Assembly: GCA_001599295.1 (NCBI GenBank)
Contig: BCGN01000007.1
Span: 1,167,791 to 1,231,790 of the forward strand
Direction of reading: 5' to 3'
DNA length: 64,000 bases
From: Sporopachydermia quercuum
Lineage: Eukaryota; Ascomycota; Sporopachydermiomycetes; Sporopachydermiales; Sporopachydermiaceae
A program made the translations under genes and the position numbers. Positions 1-11,665 of this stretch are shown piece by piece; the stretch's first letter is position 1; each line of letters begins with the position of its first letter. Under the pieces are notes generated by a model. The model was not told the DNA's origin and searched no databases. It saw only the letters and a list, made by a program, of their open reading frames with translations.

Positions 1-2959
1 TGGTGCTAGCGGTGTTACTATTATTTTTGTTGCTACTAGCAAGTAATCCAAGTTTCGCCAATGACAGTTGCAGAATCCTGTTATCCAATCCTTGCTTATT
101 GTTCTTCCCACTCTGGAACAACCCTTTGATTCCATTTTCATATTCTCCTGCCTCTAGTCGATACTCGATGATCCATCTGATAGGTCCCACTACATCAGTG
201 TATTTGGCCAGAAGCTCATTCCGCAACGCCTTTTCTTCAGGGAACTCCATCAGCAGATCATACAATTTCCCCTGGTTGATGAAATAGACACAGTACTGTT
301 CAAACAGTGGTTTCCCATACAGTTTAAACAGATTACTCATAGTGCTTTGAAAATGTTGATGCTCCTCTGAATTAAATCCAAAGTTTGCTATAATGGACTC
401 TCTCTTGATGTTGGAGATGGAAACGATAGCCGGCAGAATAGCAAACTCCTCAGCTAGAAGGAAAGCTATACTATGGTTGTTGGTAGTTGTAAGAAGTTCC
501 AGCCAGTCATTTTGAGCTGTTTTGATCGTTTTCCAATGGCTGATAGCTCCATCTCCAGATCTATTGCTAGTACTAGTGAAATCATCACTAATCAAACGTG
601 TCTTTTCACAAGAGACTTTCAGCATAAATCGAACAAGTTCTGGCAGCTTCTTAACCAGATTTTCATCTACTGANGTGCTACTTATTCGTTTTCTTACCCC
701 TTCATATAGTCTTCCCAGCTGTTTGAACAGATCTATACTACTAATCCATGTTTCGGTATTCGCAACAAACTGTTCTTCGTACTCAGGAAACACTTGAGGA
801 TAGAAAAAGCTTCTGAAGTCTCCAATAGCTTTGCTCAAACACTCAGCCAGTTTCAGCCCAATAGAAATATTGTCATTGGTCTTATTATACTCTCCTATCT
901 CTCTATCATCTGTTTTCCTGTCTAGTACTAGTTTTAGCATATCAACAATGAACAGCATGCAATCGCTAAGCCGGAATTCAATCAGATCATCAATGGACAC
1001 TCTGCTGGACTCGTTTATATAGGAAAAAATATTGCTCAGATCGTTGTCGGCTTGGAATAAGGATAGAAGCTCCTTCAGGACAGTGACTTGTTCTAAAGCT
1101 GTAATAGCGGTCAGTCGGGAAGATGCATCTAGTTGGAACAGCAGTCCGGTGCTCTTAAGGAAATAAACCAGTCGCCACAGGGCTACTTCCTTAAACAAGG
1201 CAATATCGTCAATAGATTGCAATAATGGTGCGAAATAGATCCAGGAGCCATCGGAGATAGAAGTGATGATTTGCAGAGTTGCAGTGGTGAGCTCCGCAGG
1301 CGATTCTATCATCAGGGGGATGTTATCAAAGCGTAGGATGTTTCCTGGCTCCATTCCGTAGATTATAGCTTGACTGATTTTGCTTTTAATAAGAGAGAGA
1401 TGAGATGAGTTTGCCGGAGATGTAGTGATAGTGGCTCTATCTGTCTTGGTTGTAGAAGTACTTGTTGTAGATCTGGTGGAATCAGTTGGGTTAGTGAACC
1501 GTTCAATCTCCATGATACCGAAGCCCTGAACAAATAGCAGAACAGTGGAATTAGTAGAGCACATGCCTATAACACTAGTACCACCATTAACACTACCATT
1601 ACCATAGCTGCCGCCGAAAACCATCCCACTGTAAGCATCCTGAGCCCCAATGCCTACAATTCGAACTGAAGAATCAAACAGTACCAAATCCTCCCAACGT
1701 AGCTTTGAACCTTCGTCTGCTGAATTGCCATTTACTTCTGCTTGCATTCCTATGCTTGGTGGTAGAGCATCGATAAGAACTACACCGTATTCAAATACAA
1801 TATAAGCTGTGTTCCCAGGAGCAGGAAGCACTATCTGAGGAACCACTGAACCTCCAATTGCCGCTACGCAGCCTTTCAGTTCATGAGCACTACGGATATT
1901 TGAATAGGATCCTGCTTCAGTATTAAACAGCATATATACTCTCTTGTCGTTGCTATAAGTCGAAAAAGATGTGAGAAGCAGCAGACTGTCGTCGATGGGG
2001 ACATGGCATAAATCATGGATCTCAAAGCTTTCAGAACGAATGGAAAACAACTGGGTGATATGCGAAATGAGTCTTATACGAATATCAAACGATGTTATGA
2101 GATGAGACTTGTGCTCAGTCCTTGAACAGAGCCATATGCTGAGATAGCCGTCCTTATTAACAAACAGTACTTCTCGCTCACCTGACTTAAGCACAGTTTT
2201 TCCTTTGCATAGGGCAACATATTCAATAGAGGAGCCCGTAGAAGGAGCCACAGAGGAACCCGTAGAACCGTTTAAGCTCTTGGTGGAAAACAAGCTGCCT
2301 AGAAAACTTTTTCTGTTGTTGAGATACACTATATTCAGGCTTGCTTTCCCTGTAACGATAAGAAATATGTTCCCTTTGGTGGTAACAGCTATAACACCCA
2401 CAGGATCAATTTCATTAATGCTAGTAACGTATTCCTTATCTGCCAGCGGAATGATATCGCAGAGACCTCCGTTTTCAACTAAGGAGTTATTGCTACCAAT
2501 GCTCATATGAACATACTTGAGAAACCTAGCTGGAGTGTATTGGATATTGCCATTAGTAGGATTCACGAGAACCAAGCCTGAGCCTTGGTTTGCGAGATAA
2601 GCAGTTGTGTAAGCTGCCAAAGGTAAAGTTTCGCTGCGGGCAAGCTCATTTCTAGGATCCAGCGAGCTGTAGTTTATTTCATTTGCAATGCTTGAGCTTA
2701 AAGATCCAGAGATGAACTCCTGGTAGTCCCATATAATCACTTGAGACAACGTTACCAAGAAAAAGAAGTTTTTCAAAGGATCAGTGAAACCAGCAATCGG
2801 GGTAGTATCTGGAGAGGAAGCTGTGAGCTGGGAAGGTGAATAAGGGAGTTCCGATATTTGATAGAACTGTGATTTAGTAAGGTCTGTTGAGTATCTATGA
2901 TTATGGTTCTGGAGGGTTATTTTGAGAATATCTGTTGAGATATTGGAGTCCTTAGTCAT
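1..2959 (-). CDS. NUP133: Nucleoporin Nup133, C-terminus cut by window edge
   Basis: Scaffold nucleoporin of the Y-complex (Nup84 complex) of the nuclear pore. The frame opens at ATG 2959-2957 (MTKDSNIS) and stays open to the left edge, so about 985 codons are seen and the C-terminus is missing. The first ~500 residues have the beta-propeller character of Nup133 (GVIAVTTKGNIFLIVTGKAS, then WEDLVLFDSSVRIVGIG). The rest is alpha-helical and holds FEQYCVYFINQGKLYDLL, which matches the S. cerevisiae segment FEYLIKHKKLNDLI by eye. One undetermined base near 674 leaves the frame intact. The next genes are RPF2 and MTD1, the same order and relative strands as YKR082W-YKR081C-YKR080W, which strongly supports the call. 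The S. cerevisiae protein is about 1157 aa. Confidence 0.93.
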   Translation of the reverse strand, partial: MTKDSNISTDILKITLQNHNHRYSTDLTKSQFYQISELPYSPSQLTASSPDTTPIAGFTDPLKNFFFLVTLSQVIIWDYQEFISGSLSSSIANEINYSSLDPRNELARSETLPLAAYTTAYLANQGSGLVLVNPTNGNIQYTPARFLKYVHMSIGSNNSLVENGGLCDIIPLADKEYVTSINEIDPVGVIAVTTKGNIFLIVTGKASLNIVYLNNRKSFLGSLFSTKSLNGSTGSSVAPSTGSSIEYVALCKGKTVLKSGEREVLFVNKDGYLSIWLCSRTEHKSHLITSFDIRIRLISHITQLFSIRSESFEIHDLCHVPIDDSLLLLTSFSTYSNDKRVYMLFNTEAGSYSNIRSAHELKGCVAAIGGSVVPQIVLPAPGNTAYIVFEYGVVLIDALPPSIGMQAEVNGNSADEGSKLRWEDLVLFDSSVRIVGIGAQDAYSGMVFGGSYGNGSVNGGTSVIGMCSTNSTVLLFVQGFGIMEIERFTNPTDSTRSTTSTSTTKTDRATITTSPANSSHLSLIKSKISQAIIYGMEPGNILRFDNIPLMIESPAELTTATLQIITSISDGSWIYFAPLLQSIDDIALFKEVALWRLVYFLKSTGLLFQLDASSRLTAITALEQVTVLKELLSLFQADNDLSNIFSYINESSRVSIDDLIEFRLSDCMLFIVDMLKLVLDRKTDDREIGEYNKTNDNISIGLKLAECLSKAIGDFRSFFYPQVFPEYEEQFVANTETWISSIDLFKQLGRLYEGVRKRISSXSVDENLVKKLPELVRFMLKVSCEKTRLISDDFTSTSNRSGDGAISHWKTIKTAQNDWLELLTTTNNHSIAFLLAEEFAILPAIVSISNIKRESIIANFGFNSEEHQHFQSTMSNLFKLYGKPLFEQYCVYFINQGKLYDLLMEFPEEKALRNELLAKYTDVVGPIRWIIEYRLEAGEYENGIKGLFQSGKNNKQGLDNRILQLSLAKLGLLASSNKNNSNTAST

Positions 2960-4500
2960 TTTGTAGGATACCTTAGGAGAAAATTTTGGGCTACTGCAAA
3001 TCTGTTAAGATATTGTATTATTGTAGAATGAANGATCTGTAAGAGCGTTGATATCTGCTATTAGGTATACGATATGCAGATGTGGTAAAATGCTATTGTT
3101 CAAGTAGTTGAATCTGATATTTCTTTTGATGATCTTTTTCCAAAATAAAGTTGCAAAATAGCTCAAGCCAGCTAAGTTGTCTAATTATCTCTATAGATTG
3201 TGTTATTAAAATATCTACCGATTGCTTGCTTGATTAGCTGACTGGAATCTATGAGCCTCTTGAAAAAATATTGAAACGTCACAGAGGTAATTCAGTCTGA
3301 TTTGTCCATCAACTTCCGAGCTCTGATAAATCTTTATATGTCAATCATCAAATAATCAATCAATCTGCTTGCTGCTTGATATTTTCCTGTTGTTCCCTTC
3401 GAAGCGTTCCTCAATGGACCGTTTGGCGCTCAGCACTGTAACAATTAGATACAATAATCAATGACTAATCTAAGGGTTTCCAATTGATTGATCTTTCAAT
3501 TGTTTTAGGACCAAAAAAGGCAAAACAGTAGAAATAGCTGGCGGCAGGTAAATTCTGACTAATTGTTGGTTTCAATGAGTACTTCAACTGTATAAATATA
3601 AAAGAAATGACGATTCATCGGCTGAACAAAAGGATAGAAGAAGTAAACATTAATAAAAAACGTCTTTGAGAATTTGTGGTTGGGAAATAGAATTTGGTGT
3701 AAAATAAGGTTTGGGCTATACTAGGAAGGTATTTCTGTTTTGGATGCTCAGCTTTTGGATTAGGAAGCTATTGCAATTGAAAAAGTCATGTGAGTCTCAC
3801 ATGATCATTATTCTGAATTCAAAAGTCCAAATTTGTCCGGGTCGCAGCAAAAGCAGTTGCAAGCGGTTCGAATTTGCTACGTCCTTTTAACCCTTCCTGA
3901 TTTTAAACTGGTGAATAACCGGGCAACTTATATATATTTAACTGACAATTTATCTCATCAAACTCTTCCCTTATTTTTAAACATACTTTCATGATTAAAC
4001 CAGTCTGACCATTTTCTGAACCAACCATCTAATATATCTTATGTGCTTACTTTCAAACTAATCCCTATACAGACAGAGAGGAACAAAAGTCCGGGGAACC
4101 GTAACTATCCGGATCATTTTACATCACATGAAAAAAAAATGTTTTTGCTGAGAAGAGAAGTGAAATTTTTTGCATATTATATTTACTAGCAAAGAGTCTT
4201 CTATCTGACGAAAGATAATTAACTGAATGATTAACAAATTGAATAGCTATTATTGCCAGAAGATACTATTATACCTTTTGATATAAATCTGCTGTGTTGT
4301 TGAAAGCTTGATTTGGATATTTTCATATATTGAACGCTATTGTTGATTGATCAGCTGGTAGAAGATAAGATAGCCGATAATCAATTGAATATTAATAAAC
4401 TGTTGACTATCATATAGAATCAGTATTGTTGCTATTNCTGAAAGGTTGATAGAGCAAAAGGATTAGACGAATAACGAGAATACCGGTTAGAAATATCAGG
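2960..4500. other. Divergent intergenic region NUP133/RPF2
   Basis: 1.5 kb between two divergently transcribed genes. It must hold both promoters. I see no further ORF with homology and no splice pair. AT-rich throughout, with two undetermined bases (near 3033 and 4437). Confidence 0.6.
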
Positions 4501-5725
4501 ATGATTAGAACAGTGTAAGTATTTGATAGTCTTGAACGATTGTGCTAGGAGTTATGAGAACACCACATAGGATTGGTGATATGTTATGGGAAACAGCTAT
4601 CATGTGAGATAGACCGTNTGTTATTGGGGTATGCTCGGTACTATCATACGTAGGTTTTCTATCTCACATGATAGTAACCTATCTTCTAAGTCATATCTTA
4701 TAAACTAATACCAATCCCTTTAACCCATCCAACCTTCAGAATCATGTACTAACAGCTGTAGGAAACCAAAAAACGCAAGATCCAAAAGGGCCTTGGTTAA
4801 GAAGGAATCCAAGATCATCGAAAATACCAAACAGGCACTTTTTGTCCCCGGCTCAACTTGCAATAAAGTTCTTCATGATGTAATGGTCGATTTGGGTGCT
4901 TTGAAGAAGCCTGATATGAAAAGATTCCAAAGAAAGAACGAATTACACCCTTTTGACGATATCTCACCATTTGAATTCTTTTCTGAAAAGAATGACTGCA
5001 GTATTATTGTATTTGGAAGCTCAACAAAGAAAAGGCCGAACTGTTTAACATTTGCAAGGTTCTTCGATTACAAGTTATTTGATATGATAGAACTATTAGT
5101 CAGCGATTATTATCTATTAGCAGATTTTAAGAAGAAAACTTTCACTATTGGTTTAAAACCAATGTTCACTTTCAATGGTACTTTATTCGAAAATAACCCT
5201 ACTTATAAGCATATAAAATCCCTATTTTTGGATTTATTCAGAGGAGAAACAACTGATTTACAAGACGTTGCTGGTTTACAATATATCATTTCAATATCTG
5301 CTTCTGAGCCTGAAGAAGACAAGCCATTACCTCAGATTTATTTCAGAGTGTATTCATTGAAAACGTATAAATCTGGCCAAAAGATGCCAAGGGTGGAACT
5401 AGAAGAGATTGGACCAAGATTTGATTTCAAAATTGGCAGAACACAAGAGCCTTCTTCAGATATGTTGAAGGAAGCTATGAGAAAGCCTAAACAGCTTGAA
5501 CCTAAGACCAAGAAGAATATTAGTACTGATATACTTGGTGACAAAGTAGGACAGGTGCATGTGGGTAATCAAGATTTGGGCAAGCTTCAAACCAGAAAGA
5601 TGAAGGGTTTGAAGAGTCGATATGACCAAGATGGTGGTGAGAATGAGCAGGAAGAAGAATATGAGGAGGTTGACATAATTGAGGAAAACATTCCCAAGAG
5701 CAAGAAGCAAAAGGTTGATGGTTAA
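4501..5725 (+). CDS. RPF2: Ribosome biogenesis factor Rpf2 (Brix domain), two exons
   Basis: Rpf2 works with Rrs1 to bring the 5S RNP into pre-60S particles in the nucleolus. Exon 1 is 4501-4514 (ATGATTAGAACAGT) and exon 2 is 4762-5725; the joined protein is 325 aa. The intron (4515-4761, 247 nt) has donor GTAAGT, branch site TACTAAC at 4747-4753 and acceptor TAG at 4761. Splicing restores the N-terminus MIRTVKPKNARSKRALVKK, which agrees with the S. cerevisiae protein; without splicing no in-frame ATG precedes this conserved part. The Brix core is clear: KKPDMKRF, HPFDDISPFEFFSEKNDCS, FTIGLKPMF and FRGETTDLQDVAGLQ. The tail is acidic and then lysine-rich. S. cerevisiae RPF2 is intronless as far as I recall. 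It converges on MTD1. Confidence 0.97.
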
Positions 5726-6670
5726 TATTATGGAAAAGTAGTATATGATGGGATATGATAGTATCTGAGCTACCAATGTAGTATTCTATTGAATATTCAA
5801 AAGTTAATTCTATAAATAACAATGTGAAGATTTCATCTAGTAAGTTATAAGTAGTTTTACTAATTAATAGCTATCATTATAGGACATTTCACTTGCTCTA
5901 TGATTGTTCTATCGAGATTGATACTTTTAATAGTATATAAGTGTATTATACGAATATAATGAGTTTGCCTACACATTATATATGATTATATTGTAGTATA
6001 TGAAATCTACATATGTTCAATAGCGAATGAATTCTTATATCAAATGAATAGTTTCACTGTATTGTGGAATCAACAAATAAGGTAGATATTAATTAGTAGT
6101 AACTTCAGAAAAATGTTTTATGCTGTTCATTTACTATACTATACAACAAGTATAAGATTAGAAGTGACAACTGTGCAGCAGAAACGTATGATCCGAGATA
6201 CTATCAATTGAAGTGATTGAATACTATAAAAATATCAACTGAAAGTTATCTTATAGTAGTCCATTTATTGGACTACTAAGATCACAACAAACATTCATAC
6301 AAAATATGAAATATAAAATATGAATCGATCTAATGGTATTATTTTCAAATAGTTAACTGCTGCTCATTCCACTATCTGATGGTTTTCGGTTGTTCACAGC
6401 AATCAAAGCAAAACATTCAATCTCCTTTACACTTTTTGTATCTAGATGGTTCAACTGATTACACTAGAAGTATTTATAGATATTTGAAGAGTATCTTGTA
6501 TACGATCATGAACAAATATAATCCATAAATCATCATAAATACTGTTAAATACTGTAATCTGAGTTAATCTGAATCAATTCCAAGAACGTATAATAACAAC
6601 AACAATCAATGTACAATTCTTTTCTCTTATATATCTCTATATGATTTCTGTTTTATTTCCTACAGCTATT
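5726..6670. other. Tail-to-tail intergenic RPF2/MTD1
   Basis: 945 bp between two convergent genes, very AT-rich. It holds the two 3' ends; short antisense ORFs overlapping the RPF2 end are shadows. No gene seen. Confidence 0.6.
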
Positions 6671-7606
6671 CTAACTCTTATCACGTTTCTCTCTATTATC
6701 AATCAATCTCAACAGATTTCTAAGCAACATAGCAATTGTCACTTTTCCTATTGATGGTACATACAACGCAGCCTTTTCCTTAATATCATCATTGAAATTC
6801 TTCTCACTACTAAAATTAATGCAAACTGCTCCATGTTTAACATATTCAGTAGGTAACTTATAACTGCTAGTAGGTACCCCAGTAATAATAACATCTGATT
6901 CTAAGCAAACATCTTTCAATTGAGCATCAGGCAAATCCTCAACATGGTGCTTCTTCAATTTCAAACCTTCTCCACGAGTGAACTTCTGTATACCTGTAAT
7001 ATCAACAGAATACACAACAGCACCATCATTAGCAAGTAGTGCTGCTAATGGTCTACCGACTATCTCTGACCTATTAATGACTGTAACTGTTTTACCATAA
7101 AGACGATTTCCATAAGGAATCAAAGAATTATAAACCCCTAGATATTCCAATATCTTCACATTTGCCAAAGGTGTGCATGGTAAAATAGATTTCTGTGTTT
7201 CTTCTTCATCTAGGAATCTAACGTTGTGATAGAGATTTCTGATGTATGTATGAGACAGCCCTTCAACGTCTTTACCATCAGACAAAAGCTGTTGTAGATA
7301 CTGATCTTGGCCCCCGCCAAAAACAGGGAAATACACCATAATTCCGTCAACGGAGTTATCTTCGTTGGCGTCAATAATAGCTTCTTCCAGGTTGTCTTTT
7401 TCTACTTTTCTAAGCTCGTAGGTGAACCCGGCGGCTTGAGATGTCTTGGCTGTCCATTCTGCATACATTTCTGCTGCAGGGTCATCGTTGGCTAGAAAGC
7501 CAACAATCTTTGGTGATCTTCCTAGAGCCTTCACGCCCTCTTCTATCTCTGTTATAAATGGTTTGGCGATGGTTGAGGCCAAAATGGTTCTTCCCGGCTT
7601 AGACAT
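6671..7606 (-). CDS. MTD1: NAD-dependent 5,10-methylene-THF dehydrogenase
   Basis: Cytosolic enzyme that oxidises 5,10-methylene-tetrahydrofolate with NAD+, supplying one-carbon units for purine synthesis. It has 311 aa against 320 in S. cerevisiae. The start at 7606 gives MSKPGRTILAS, identical to the S. cerevisiae N-terminus. Family signatures are MVYFPVFGGGQDQYLQQL, KSILPCTPLA, the Rossmann segment VINRSEIVGRPLAALLANDGA, YSVDITGIQKFTRG, and the C-terminal GKVTIAMLLRNLLRL. It is the monofunctional folD-related type, with no synthetase domain. The position next to RPF2 matches YKR080W. No intron is needed. Confidence 0.98.
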   Translation of the reverse strand: MSKPGRTILASTIAKPFITEIEEGVKALGRSPKIVGFLANDDPAAEMYAEWTAKTSQAAGFTYELRKVEKDNLEEAIIDANEDNSVDGIMVYFPVFGGGQDQYLQQLLSDGKDVEGLSHTYIRNLYHNVRFLDEEETQKSILPCTPLANVKILEYLGVYNSLIPYGNRLYGKTVTVINRSEIVGRPLAALLANDGAVVYSVDITGIQKFTRGEGLKLKKHHVEDLPDAQLKDVCLESDVIITGVPTSSYKLPTEYVKHGAVCINFSSEKNFNDDIKEKAALYVPSIGKVTIAMLLRNLLRLIDNREKRDKS

Positions 7607-9187
7607 AATGAATAGGTTGTATTATCTCTTTAGCGTACCTGAGTAAAAGCTATAGAAGCTATGTAGCCAGTGGTGGAATTGGAGAGTCAACACAAGACTG
7701 GATTGCATAAAAAGATGTGGAAACTTTAGAAAACAGCTCAAAAGTTGTTGTCACTAGATTTAGTAACTTATAATGAATTATTATGTAAAATAATAAAAGA
7801 TAAGCAGAATGCTCGATGATTTGTTTATCGGATGAATTTTTTTAGGTTTTCGAAAAATTTTCGGTTTAGTAGGAAAGCAAACTTCGGAGACGATTAAGGG
7901 AGATTTGGAGTTGATTTCGGAGAAGGTAGTGGCTGTGCGGAAGGGGTTGGGAGTGTGAAGAGAGAAGAGATTTCAGGATTTGGAATGATGATTTAGATCT
8001 TTGAGTAATAATTAAATATATTCTGCTAGAATTATCAGTGTTTAAGTTGCTTCTACAAATTTGTTCCTATCTCAAGTGCAGGATTAGAAAGTTAAGATGA
8101 CAGTTACAGTAAGAGGGAAACAACTATAAATTCCGAGATTTTGTCAATATCGGAAATTATGTAGCATGTGGGATGAGCAGACTGAGAACATATTTGGAGA
8201 TGATAAAGAAAGAGCATAACGATATTAGAGTGCAATGTATATCAATTGCTGGCTTAATACGATCAGATACACTATGCATGCCGAGACTGTAAAATAGTAC
8301 TTATTAACGATTTGCTCCAACTTAAGCAGCTTGTAGAAGCATAATGGTGAAACAGTATTGAAGCTTGTTACCAAAAAATAGTCTTCTGAATTACCCCCGA
8401 ATTATGAAAAGCAAAAGGAAAACTATTGCTTCCGAAATTTAGTTTTATCCTCGAAATGGCTACTAATCAACAGCTGGATGATAATCTACAAAACGCTCAG
8501 TTGAATCGCTACAATATGCTATTGATGATTTTATGCAAACAAATGCTATTGCTAGGAATGTGAACATAATCGTGTATGAACTACCGAATACGATCGTCAA
8601 CCATAAAACAACGAAGATTAGCAAGAAACAGTACCAATTAATTCCAGAAATAGAACGAAAGCTTCTATATGAATGTGCAGAAATAATTTAACTTATAGAT
8701 CAAGTAGCTCATAAACAATTGTACCCCGTTGACAGAAATGCAAAGTTGCGGCAATTACTCCCATTTTCAGTATTCCCAAGTAAGAAAGTCTGAAGAATGA
8801 CGGGTCAACAACGTAATACGTCAATGTTATGGGCGTACGCATAGTGAAGAGCCAATAATTGTCTATCCTTATACTCAGAGGTCCGAAAATAGTCAGCAGT
8901 AGTAGTTAAAGTAGTCCTGATTCACCCCCGGAATTGTCTGTCCAGAACTTCTTGGTTCCATATCATAGCTCATCTATTACAGGATAAATGTATGTCATTC
9001 AACCTTCTGAACAAAAAGTCTGTATTCTTTGTATTCTCCAGGTAATGGTTAGCTCTAATAAACGTTCACCAGGAATTGATACAACGTTCTTACACATCGA
9101 ATTGGCCTTCCAATACTAGAAACTCATTATCGTATAAAATAAGCAACTCTTTTTTCAATTATTTGCCCATCATTTACATATCGCCTA
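7607..9187. other. MTD1 promoter side and SPC97 3' side
   Basis: 1.6 kb between the MTD1 start and the SPC97 stop. A purine-rich stretch at about 7,880-7,970 could be promoter. No ORF with homology and no convincing donor/branch pair was found. Confidence 0.55.
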
Positions 9188-11665
9188 TCACATTTCCACA
9201 TCTTCTACACCTGTAACAGTAGCCAACGCTAAATCCAATCGTTCTGACAGATTAACAAACATTGACGACTCACTCTCTGAATAGTAGTCCAAACTCTCGA
9301 CAAGAACCCTGACATGATGATCAAAACTACCATTATACTCTCCCAAAAGATTCTCCATCTTAGCCAGCCTTCTCTCTGTCAACTCTACAGAGTAGTGGTC
9401 CTTTTCCAGCTCAAACTTCCCACTGTGAACTTCGAACAGCACTGGATCAACCAATACCAATGTTTTCTTCAAAGAAGAAAGAAAGCTTGAAAACAAGTGA
9501 ACTGTAGTCAGTAGTTTAGACAATACTTTGATCATTTTCTCATTCATCAGCATACAGCCTTTCATAGTATCATCAAGAAAAGATTGTACCCTTTGACTCA
9601 GTTCTTCCACATTATTACACTTCCTGTACTCTATTATCAATTCCTGCCATTTAGTTTCAATTATGTCCACAGCAAAAAAATAGTAGATTATTGAGACCAG
9701 ATACTGCATTTTATATCTTAGGGCGTAAGCCTCATTTTTCCACTGACGGATTCTTCTTTTAATGCTTCTATGACGCCAAATAGTAGATTTTGTAAGCTGT
9801 TCCCAAGAATCTCCTAACGATATATCAACATATTTAATAAATAGTAAATGTCGGAAAAGGAGCTGGAACTGGAGGAGCATTGTTCTGGAAATAATAAGAG
9901 ATATCGGAAATGATAATGATAGGTCAACGTTCAATAATAGTACTAAGGGGTGATTCGGAAGACTGGTGTTTTTGTTAGCTTGTTCATCATCTTCTCCGGT
10001 TTCTCCCAAATTCCTCTTTAAGTTCTCCGCTATCATATCTCTCAGTTCAATGCCATCCTTCGCCTTTAATGCTTCATCAGCATCTATCATTTGAATCCTT
10101 ATTATTTCCAATACATATTCATAGATACTCTTCTTTTCAACTATAACTTTTGTCGTGTTCAGCATTTGCATTACTACTGTAGATACTTTCTTTTCTCTAG
10201 CTAATAACAGTATGCAATCATCGTATCCATTCTGTATACTAGCTACTGTTGTAGGTTTTATATTGCTTCTGTTTGCTCTCAGCAAATGACCCGCTTGACG
10301 AATAAACTTGGTGATACCATCGGCATGGTTCATTAAGTAAGTTTCCTTCAGTGTATTCAACACAGCATTGAAGTGGAAATAATTGTTCAGAATACATAAT
10401 AGCATCTTGTTAGCCCTATTATAGTAATTTTCCACATGGATGTAAATGTTATTATGATTGTTCAAATTGTTAGCAAGAGTATCAACGTTAGATGGCGGCT
10501 CAAAACTTTGATCAATCTTAATTCCCTCGCATTCTTTGATGATATTTAGGTATTTCCCCGTTAGAAGTACTTTATTCTGAACATCGCGATCACGAAATAT
10601 ATTCCAAGTAGCATCTTTTCGTAGAGTATATCGTTGAGCCCAGTACTGATCTAGAAAATGTAAATAATTCAAATTGGTAGTACTGTTGCCATTGTTGTCA
10701 TTGCTGTTATTCTTATAATTGTTCTTATCATAATATCTATTCTTACCGACATGATTGTGAATCATAAACTCTCCATACAAATCATCAATCTCTCCAGCAA
10801 GAAGCCATTTTTCCAGCATTGTGAAAAAAGGTTTGCTAGCCTCGGCAAATAGTTCGCTCAACCATTCATGTGCAAGCGGATCTCCCATCATTTCCGCTAA
10901 ATACTCTTGAATCACTCTCAAAGTCCTACCTCCATTGCACACAGGTATAGTTTTTACGTCAGAAATCAAATCAATCGATCCTGTTTCTTGTAGATCTTTC
11001 TTGATAACAGCTAAAACATCGTCAAGAGGATTTGACACTGTCTGAGCTCGTGAGGCTGTGATTGATTGAATTTTCCTTATTATCCTTGTAGCATGTTCCA
11101 TCTTGCTTGCTGTGCTGTTCACTACTTTCTGGTATAACTGTCTTAATGAAAAAGTAGGATTGTGCCTAAAATCTTGCTCTAGAGAAACAACTAACTGCAT
11201 ATGTTCTTGGAGAAGTTTCCTGATATACCAGCATAAAGCCTGGTTGACCTGTCCTAAACTATGCTCAGAGTATTCCTCTGTAAATGTACTCAATCCTATG
11301 AACATTTTTCCTATCTTGGCTGTCTTTTTAGTAAGATCTTTCAGCCCAGGATCTAAATATTTGGCAATACGGAAATCAGGTCCCTCAATTCTCATAGTAA
11401 CATCCTTGGGATTATATTTCTCCGTGTATCTGACGTAGAGACCTTCTAGGCCAAGTAAAACGTATAGTATGTCATCTATGATTAGAGCTTCCTGATGTCT
11501 TATGGAAGGTACCATAGACAAAGGTTGAGGTTTGATCTGAGTAGACAATAATTTCTCCGTGGAAACGAATGAAAAGGAAGTTTTAGCGCCTAGGAAAGAT
11601 TTATCTTCGTTTGGGGTTGTGATCAGCTGAACTGTATATGAATTTGATGCCGATGTCGATGTCAT
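9188..11665 (-). CDS. SPC97: Gamma-tubulin complex protein Spc97 (GCP2)
   Basis: Subunit of the gamma-tubulin small complex (with Spc98 and Tub4) that nucleates microtubules at the spindle pole body. It has 825 aa against 823 in S. cerevisiae. The start at 11665 gives MTSTSASNSYTVQL. The GCP N-terminal (GRIP1) fold begins near residue 50 with SIRHQEALIIDDILYVLLGL; the helical signature DPLAHEWLSELFAEASKPFF, then LEKWLLAGEIDDLYGEFMI, is typical of GCP proteins. The GRIP2 half contains FNAVLNTLKETYLMNHADGI and YKMQYLVSIIYYFFAVDIIE. An asparagine-rich insert lies near residues 310-335. In S. cerevisiae the gene is on chromosome VIII (YHR172W), so its place between MTD1 and GYP1 breaks the otherwise conserved order. 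Confidence 0.92.
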   Translation of the reverse strand: MTSTSASNSYTVQLITTPNEDKSFLGAKTSFSFVSTEKLLSTQIKPQPLSMVPSIRHQEALIIDDILYVLLGLEGLYVRYTEKYNPKDVTMRIEGPDFRIAKYLDPGLKDLTKKTAKIGKMFIGLSTFTEEYSEHSLGQVNQALCWYIRKLLQEHMQLVVSLEQDFRHNPTFSLRQLYQKVVNSTASKMEHATRIIRKIQSITASRAQTVSNPLDDVLAVIKKDLQETGSIDLISDVKTIPVCNGGRTLRVIQEYLAEMMGDPLAHEWLSELFAEASKPFFTMLEKWLLAGEIDDLYGEFMIHNHVGKNRYYDKNNYKNNSNDNNGNSTTNLNYLHFLDQYWAQRYTLRKDATWNIFRDRDVQNKVLLTGKYLNIIKECEGIKIDQSFEPPSNVDTLANNLNNHNNIYIHVENYYNRANKMLLCILNNYFHFNAVLNTLKETYLMNHADGITKFIRQAGHLLRANRSNIKPTTVASIQNGYDDCILLLAREKKVSTVVMQMLNTTKVIVEKKSIYEYVLEIIRIQMIDADEALKAKDGIELRDMIAENLKRNLGETGEDDEQANKNTSLPNHPLVLLLNVDLSLSFPISLIISRTMLLQFQLLFRHLLFIKYVDISLGDSWEQLTKSTIWRHRSIKRRIRQWKNEAYALRYKMQYLVSIIYYFFAVDIIETKWQELIIEYRKCNNVEELSQRVQSFLDDTMKGCMLMNEKMIKVLSKLLTTVHLFSSFLSSLKKTLVLVDPVLFEVHSGKFELEKDHYSVELTERRLAKMENLLGEYNGSFDHHVRVLVESLDYYSESESSMFVNLSERLDLALATVTGVEDVEM

